From Vibrio sp. HI00D65 (GTDB lineage: Bacteria > Pseudomonadota > Gammaproteobacteria > Enterobacterales > Vibrionaceae): a stretch of 64,000 bases of DNA. How positions within the stretch are numbered: position 1 is the stretch's first letter; the number at the start of each line of letters is the position of its first letter. Shown here piece after piece: positions 59,472 to 64,000 of this stretch. The stretch lies in NCBI RefSeq assembly GCF_001635455.1, contig NZ_LWEH01000011.1, positions 89,717 through 153,716 of the forward strand. Direction: 5' to 3'. The position numbers and the translations under genes were made by a program. A model generated the notes under the pieces. The model was not told the DNA's origin and made no database searches. It was given only the letters and a program-made list of their open reading frames with translations.

Positions 59472-60944
59472 TTAAAGGTATCGGTTTCTCAAATGATCTT
59501 TGAAGTATTGCGCATTCAAGGTTTCACCTGTTGCACCTTTTACTAAACCATCGGTGGTTAGTAGGCTGCCTTTGCTCCAAATATTCGACTCTAACCAAGT
59601 GAAGATAGGGGATAGGTCGCCGCTTTCAATTACTGAGTTCACATCGATAGTCTTCTTCATTGAAGCCATGAACTGAGCCGCGTACATCGCACCTAGTGTG
59701 TAAGATGGAAAGTAGCCGAATGCGCCATCTGTCCAATGGATATCTTGCATACAGCCATTGGTGAAGTTACCTTCCGTGCTTAAACCTAGGTAAGACTGCA
59801 TCTTGCTGTTCCATAACTCAGGCACATCAGTGTGCTTGATTTTACCGTTGATCAGGTCACGTTCAATTTCATAGCGCAAGATAACGTGTGCAGGGTAGGT
59901 TAGCTCATCAGCATCGACACGAATGAAGTCTTTCTTAACGCGAGTATAGATCTTCTGGAAGTTATCTTTCTCAAATTCTGAGCCAGAGAATTGTTGTCCC
60001 GCTAGATAAGCCAAGTGACCGATGAATGGGTCGCTACGTCCAACTTGCATCTCAAAGAACAGCGATTGAGATTCATGGATACCCATAGAACGAGCTTGAC
60101 CTGCAGGCTGGCCTGCTAGATGTTTTGGTAAGCCTTGCTCATAACGCGCGTGTCCTGTTTCATGGACGATGCCCATTAAGCTTTGAACGAATTCGGCTTC
60201 ATCGTAGCGAGTTGTGATACGGACATCTGAAGGCACACCACCACAGAATGGGTGAACACTTTCATCTAATCGGCCGTGATTGAAGTCAAATTGAAGTAAC
60301 TTCATGACTTCTAAGCCTAGTGCTTTTTGCTTTTCAGCGGCATAAAAGCCGTTGGGAGCACTAAATTGCTCGCTTGATTGCTTTTCAATGACCTCATCAA
60401 TGAGACCTGGAAGCCAAGTTTTAACATCCGCAAACAAGGTGTCTAATGATGCTGAGCTAGTACCTGGTTCGTAGATATCTAGCATTGCATCGTAAGGTGT
60501 TAGGTTAGCTGCTTCTGCACGAATTTGAGCTTCTTCTCGAGATAACTCTACCACTTCACGCCAGTTTTTTTCGAAACCAACCCAGTCGTTGTTTCCACGT
60601 TGACTACGCCATGCATGCTCACATTTTGAACCCGCTAGCGACTTAGCTTCAACCAGTTTCTCAGGAAGTAGGTTAGCTTGCTGCCATTGACGTTTGATTT
60701 CACGAAGCGATGATTGTTGTTCATTATTCAGGCCTTCGTTTTCAGCATCAGAGATCCAATCGGCCAGCTGTGGCTGAGTCATTAATCCATGAATATGAAC
60801 TGAAAGTTCTGCCATCGCTTCGCTACGCACTTGGTTACCACCTGCTGGCATCATTGACGCTTGGTCCCAACCACAAATTGAAGCTAGATGTTGAAAACGT
60901 GAACATTTTTGAGAGTGTTCGACTAGTTTTTTGAATGCGCTCAT
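59472..60944 (-). CDS. M32 family metallocarboxypeptidase
   Basis: Carboxypeptidase Taq-type zinc enzyme of 490 residues that removes C-terminal amino acids in the cytoplasm. The zinc motif HETGHARYEQG is at His261, and GIHESQSLFFEMQVGRS is the third-ligand Glu region. DVRITTRYDEAEF and PAHVILRYEIERDLINGKI are M32 signatures. The length is typical (~490-500). It is monocistronic and convergent with the YdjM-like gene. Confidence 0.93.
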   Translation of the reverse strand: MSAFKKLVEHSQKCSRFQHLASICGWDQASMMPAGGNQVRSEAMAELSVHIHGLMTQPQLADWISDAENEGLNNEQQSSLREIKRQWQQANLLPEKLVEAKSLAGSKCEHAWRSQRGNNDWVGFEKNWREVVELSREEAQIRAEAANLTPYDAMLDIYEPGTSSASLDTLFADVKTWLPGLIDEVIEKQSSEQFSAPNGFYAAEKQKALGLEVMKLLQFDFNHGRLDESVHPFCGGVPSDVRITTRYDEAEFVQSLMGIVHETGHARYEQGLPKHLAGQPAGQARSMGIHESQSLFFEMQVGRSDPFIGHLAYLAGQQFSGSEFEKDNFQKIYTRVKKDFIRVDADELTYPAHVILRYEIERDLINGKIKHTDVPELWNSKMQSYLGLSTEGNFTNGCMQDIHWTDGAFGYFPSYTLGAMYAAQFMASMKKTIDVNSVIESGDLSPIFTWLESNIWSKGSLLTTDGLVKGATGETLNAQYFKDHLRNRYL

Positions 60945-61238
60945 TTGACTACTCTTAATTTGGTTTCGTTGAATGTCCTTAACACGGAAGATCGATAAGG
61001 TTCATTTCTCATGTGCTTTATTACGGCTTCGCTTTGACTAATGCTGTACTTCTCAGTCGAAGATATAGCAATAATAGTATCGAGCGATACGGTGGCTCGA
61101 ATTTACTATTTTTTAACAAATTAAACTGTACCATTGTGCACAAATTCAGTGACTTGTATAGCTGGTGGTAATTGTTGCTTGCGAAATGTGCAGATAAGCG
61201 GTATTGATGATAGATCGCTGAACAAAGATGATAATGAT

Positions 61239-61874
61239 ATGGATATTTTGAACTTTGAGGCATTTCTGATTGCCATCACTATTTTAACGTTAACGCCTGG
61301 CTTGGATACAGCATTGGTGATTCGCAATACCAGTCGCTCTGGCTTAGTTGACGGCTGTATGACGAGCTTCGGTATCTGTGCTGGGTTATATGTACACGCC
61401 TTTTTCTCTGCAGTCGGCATTTCTGCGATTCTTGCTCAATCAGCAGAGCTATTTCAAGCTGTAAAAATGGTGGGTGCTGCTTACTTAATCTGGCTTGGTT
61501 TAAGTAGCTTACGTACATTGATGAAAAACGGTGGTGGGTTGAAAGTAGGCGAGCAAACTCAACAAGCCTACAGTGCCAAACGATCGCTACGAGAAGGCTT
61601 TTTGTCTAACGTTTTAAATCCAAAGACCGCAGTCTTCTATTTGGCGTTTTTACCTCAATTTGTTAATCCTGAAGGCTCGCCGTTATTGCAGTCTATGCTA
61701 ATGGCTTCGGTTCACTTTATCATCGCTATGCTTTGGCAATGCGGTTTGGCGGGGGCATTAAATTCAGCAAAAAATTTACTAAAGAACGCGAGCTTTATGA
61801 AGTGGATGGAAGGGGTAACCGGTATGGTATTGGTGGGGCTAGGCGTCAAACTTCTGATGGAAAAGTCAGCTTAG
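61239..61874 (+). CDS. LysE/RhtB-type amino-acid exporter
   Basis: A 211-residue inner-membrane protein with about six helices. The N-terminal FLIAITILTLTPGLDTALVIRNT contains the LysE/Rht TPGPD-like motif (here TPGLDTALVIRN), followed by GICAGLYVHAFFSAVG and LREGFLSNVLNPKTAVFYLAFLPQF. It probably exports an amino acid or homoserine lactone-like metabolite; the substrate is not predictable. I chose ATG 61239 because MDILNFEAFLIA is the family start; the frame opens at 61134 but that part is unrelated. The ribosome site is weak. Confidence 0.88.
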   Translation: MDILNFEAFLIAITILTLTPGLDTALVIRNTSRSGLVDGCMTSFGICAGLYVHAFFSAVGISAILAQSAELFQAVKMVGAAYLIWLGLSSLRTLMKNGGGLKVGEQTQQAYSAKRSLREGFLSNVLNPKTAVFYLAFLPQFVNPEGSPLLQSMLMASVHFIIAMLWQCGLAGALNSAKNLLKNASFMKWMEGVTGMVLVGLGVKLLMEKSA

Positions 61875-61946
61875 TTTCTGTCTCCTTATGAACGAAAGAA
61901 AGCCCTCGCTAGGTTCTTGTTACCAAATTGGCGTGGGCTTTGTCGT

Positions 61947-61978
61947 CATACACGGCAGGTATTTGATTGCCGTGTATG
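61947..61978. terminator. Hairpin between lysE-like and aerolysin genes
   Basis: An 11-bp perfect stem CATACACGGCA (61947-61957) with TGCCGTGTATG (61968-61978), 10-base loop. It sits between convergent genes and is probably a shared terminator, although T tracts are poor. Confidence 0.55.
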
Positions 61979-61990
61979 TAGATGACTATA

Positions 61991-63493
61991 TTACTCAGCC
62001 AAACGAACGTCGAACTTAGCGTTCCCAAAGCCTAGATCACTCAGTTCTTCGGCATCAAAGTTGGACGTTACTTCAACGCCACCAAGATCTATAGTTGTCT
62101 GGCTTTCGTCTTCAATATTGCTTCGTGCGCTTGGAACACCCTCATCGATTGGAACAGCATCGCCAACATCGATTACACCAGAGTATGAAGAATCTGCGGA
62201 AAAATCACCAGATACGTAAGAGTGGTATGGACGTAAGCTAGCACCTGTTGCGTATTGCATGCTCCCCAGGCTCCAGTGTTTAATAGCCCAACTCCAGTCC
62301 CACCATTTTACTTCGCCCGGAATGTAGCGGTGATCCCACTGGTAAGGAATGTTAGCAGAGTTTTCGCTTGCTCGGCCCATTGTGAATGTGTGAGACTTGT
62401 ATGGTCGTTCATGTGGGTGAGTGTGCCATGCATTATCATCAGTACGAAGGAAGCCATAGAATTCAACATCATAAGCAATATCAGCGTTGAATCGGTAAGG
62501 ATATGAGATAGTTGACTGGTAAAGATCGATTTTAACTGGAACTTGAGAGTGAGGAGGAATCATTGGACGAGCTTGTTGCTGTACTGATACTGTAGAAGAT
62601 CCACCATTCTGTTCACCGAAGCTTTGGTTCGCTTCAAGCTTGATATTGACTTTGGTCTTACCGACTAAAGGCCACTTGAACTCATTCTCAATGCCAACGC
62701 TTTCTGCAAAGCCGTAATTGTTTGTTTTGTTCCAATTTTGCGTCTCATCTAAGCTTAAGGTGGCGACAACTTGTTGCGGAACATCGGTATGGTTTTTAGC
62801 GGTTGTGTAAACGGTCTTTACGATTTGAACATCTGACTCGTCAACTGGACCGTGTGTGAACTCATTATTTACAACAGAGTAGTCAAAGTTTTTAACGATG
62901 ATTTTTGTTTTTTCGTTACATCGGTAACCATCACAAGAACCATTGTTGTTTCCTTCTATAACCCAATGGTCACCGACACGGCTTGTGATCATATCCTCGC
63001 CGACATATTTGCCGCTATTCCCGCCAACCCAAGCATAACCGAGGTAATGCGCTAAGTAACTTAGCGGACGGACAAACTCATCTTGAGCATGGGTTAAGCT
63101 ATACTCAACATCAATTTCATCGCCTTCTTCTATGGCAACAGCGGAGTAGGATGGAATTTCTGATTGATCGTTAATTGGGTAACAGAAGGTTATATTGTTC
63201 GGACCAGTCTGTTTAACCTCACCATGGTAACCCGGTCCCATAATAACCCAGTTGCCTTCCAAGCCAACAATATCCCATTTCCCCATTTGCTGCATAAGAA
63301 AGTCTCTGTGCTCTTGAGCTTCATAGTGATCTAAAGGGCGATAATCTGTGCGACAGACATCTTCACCTAAATTGTCACGCACGATTTGATCTGGGTATAC
63401 TTTCGCGTTTACTCCGGTCGACAGTACAGTCAATACTGCTGCTGCCAAGATACTTTTATTTTTACTAATCACAAACAATTCCCTCATTTTCAT
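61991..63493 (-). CDS. Aerolysin family pore-forming toxin (proaerolysin-like)
   Basis: A secreted beta-pore-forming toxin of about 500 residues. After a signal peptide the mature start VYPDQIVRDNLGEDVCRTDYRPL matches proaerolysin. GPGYHGE, SYLAHYLGYAWVGGN, YVGEDM and CDGYRC (with its disulphide) form domains 1-2. NKTNNYGFAESVGIENEFKW and the Ser/Thr-alternating SFGEQNGGSSTVSVQQQARP form the stem loop that becomes the barrel. RYIPGEVKWWDWSW is the conserved Trp-rich domain 4 part. A C-terminal propeptide is expected after the ARSNIEDES region. Start choice is uncertain: ATG 63493 or 63487 gives a normal signal peptide; the frame runs to 63538. No ribosome site is strong. Confidence 0.92.
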   Translation of the reverse strand: MKMRELFVISKNKSILAAAVLTVLSTGVNAKVYPDQIVRDNLGEDVCRTDYRPLDHYEAQEHRDFLMQQMGKWDIVGLEGNWVIMGPGYHGEVKQTGPNNITFCYPINDQSEIPSYSAVAIEEGDEIDVEYSLTHAQDEFVRPLSYLAHYLGYAWVGGNSGKYVGEDMITSRVGDHWVIEGNNNGSCDGYRCNEKTKIIVKNFDYSVVNNEFTHGPVDESDVQIVKTVYTTAKNHTDVPQQVVATLSLDETQNWNKTNNYGFAESVGIENEFKWPLVGKTKVNIKLEANQSFGEQNGGSSTVSVQQQARPMIPPHSQVPVKIDLYQSTISYPYRFNADIAYDVEFYGFLRTDDNAWHTHPHERPYKSHTFTMGRASENSANIPYQWDHRYIPGEVKWWDWSWAIKHWSLGSMQYATGASLRPYHSYVSGDFSADSSYSGVIDVGDAVPIDEGVPSARSNIEDESQTTIDLGGVEVTSNFDAEELSDLGFGNAKFDVRLAE

Positions 63494-64000
63494 TTTTATA
63501 TTGGTATCGCTTTTTATATCTTGCTGATGCAGGACCATTTCACTCTTTCATACTGATAAAAGTAACGATAGTAAAAATACTTGAATTTTTTTTTGCCTTA
63601 AAATCAATTATTTGAATTTGTTATTTCTGTCTGTTGATAAAAATTTGTGCAACGGATATCAATTTTGTTGGCTCACTTCAAAATGAATTTAGAAAAATGA
63701 AGACTTCTTAAGATTCGACTAACGTCAATGTGGATTTGAGGTTGAAAATGCTTCTTTGGTTTTTCGTGGATTACCAAGTAATTACTGTTGCTGGCAATGT
63801 CAGGCTGGGATGTGAGATGAGAATGAACGATAAGCTCTATTTAATCGATTATTATTTCTAAAAAATTACTTGTGAATAGTACTACTTCGTACTTATGAGG
63901 CTATTTGGAACTAAGAATGGGATCTTACTTCAATTGTTTCGTTAGTCTTATTATGAAGTGACGATATATGGAATAGATAAGGGGTGTTTCAATTATGAGA
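63494..64000. other. Upstream region of the aerolysin gene to window end
   Basis: About 500 bases of AT-rich sequence with a run of T at 63583-63592. The aerolysin promoter should lie here. No gene is supported up to the window end. Confidence 0.5.

Overview
The window reads as chromosomal DNA of a marine Vibrio, most likely of the Splendidus clade. Support comes from the thrS-infC-rpmI-rplT order, a VCA0849-type giant type I secreted adhesin, a HapA/Vsm-type M4 protease, an aerolysin homologue, tnaA, a class I PHA operon, and Vibrio-like protein sequences throughout. The species call is inference. I saw no rRNA, tRNA, CRISPR array or intact transposase.

Layout. 0-2.5 kb: translation operon (end of thrS, infC with an ATT start, rpmI, rplT). 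2.7-9.7 kb: a YqfB-type amidohydrolase, a leucine-rich-repeat protein kinase, an ABC-F ATPase with an attenuator-like leader, a TetR/aldehyde dehydrogenase operon with a palindromic operator, and a methyltransferase. 10.0-11.3 kb: a decayed 3' remnant of speA in front of an intact agmatinase, speB. 12.0-29.5 kb: one 5849-codon LapA-like adhesin. It has an N-terminal retention module with a TAAG processing site, eight to nine ~272-residue repeat units that include a duplicated three-unit block, further Ig/cadherin-like domains, and a C-terminal RTX secretion signal.

29.6-39.8 kb is an eroding region. It holds a solute-binding-protein pseudogene, eda without pathway partners, a YwqK/MORN lipoprotein-like protein, msrA, an internally deleted GTPase, tnaA with a TnaC-like leader peptide, two decayed LysR regulators, a small secreted protein frameshifted by a 14-bp duplication, a Dabb-domain protein and a secreted protein of unknown function. 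40.0-42.7 kb: folK-folX-folE-folM, a pterin cluster that fits tetrahydromonapterin synthesis. 43.1-45.8 kb: phasin, phaC and a MaoC/PhaJ hydratase behind a perfect FNR-type box. 46.3-54.8 kb: M4 metalloprotease, then a run of small plus-strand genes (DUF2059, an unknown helical protein, metallo-beta-lactamase fold, DUF3626, a frameshifted gene, two GNATs, RidA, TPR). 54.9-57.0 kb: a MesX-MesD pair for folate-independent methionine synthesis. 57.3-64 kb: TSUP permease, YdjM-like membrane protein, M32 carboxypeptidase, LysE-type exporter and a pro-aerolysin homologue.

The strongest leads are the exact-period block duplication in the adhesin, the TnaC-like leader in which the position equivalent to the essential proline is serine, the two mutually exclusive structures possible in the ABC-F leader, the FNR box on the PHA operon, and the concentration of fresh gene decay between 29.6 and 39.8 kb plus speA.
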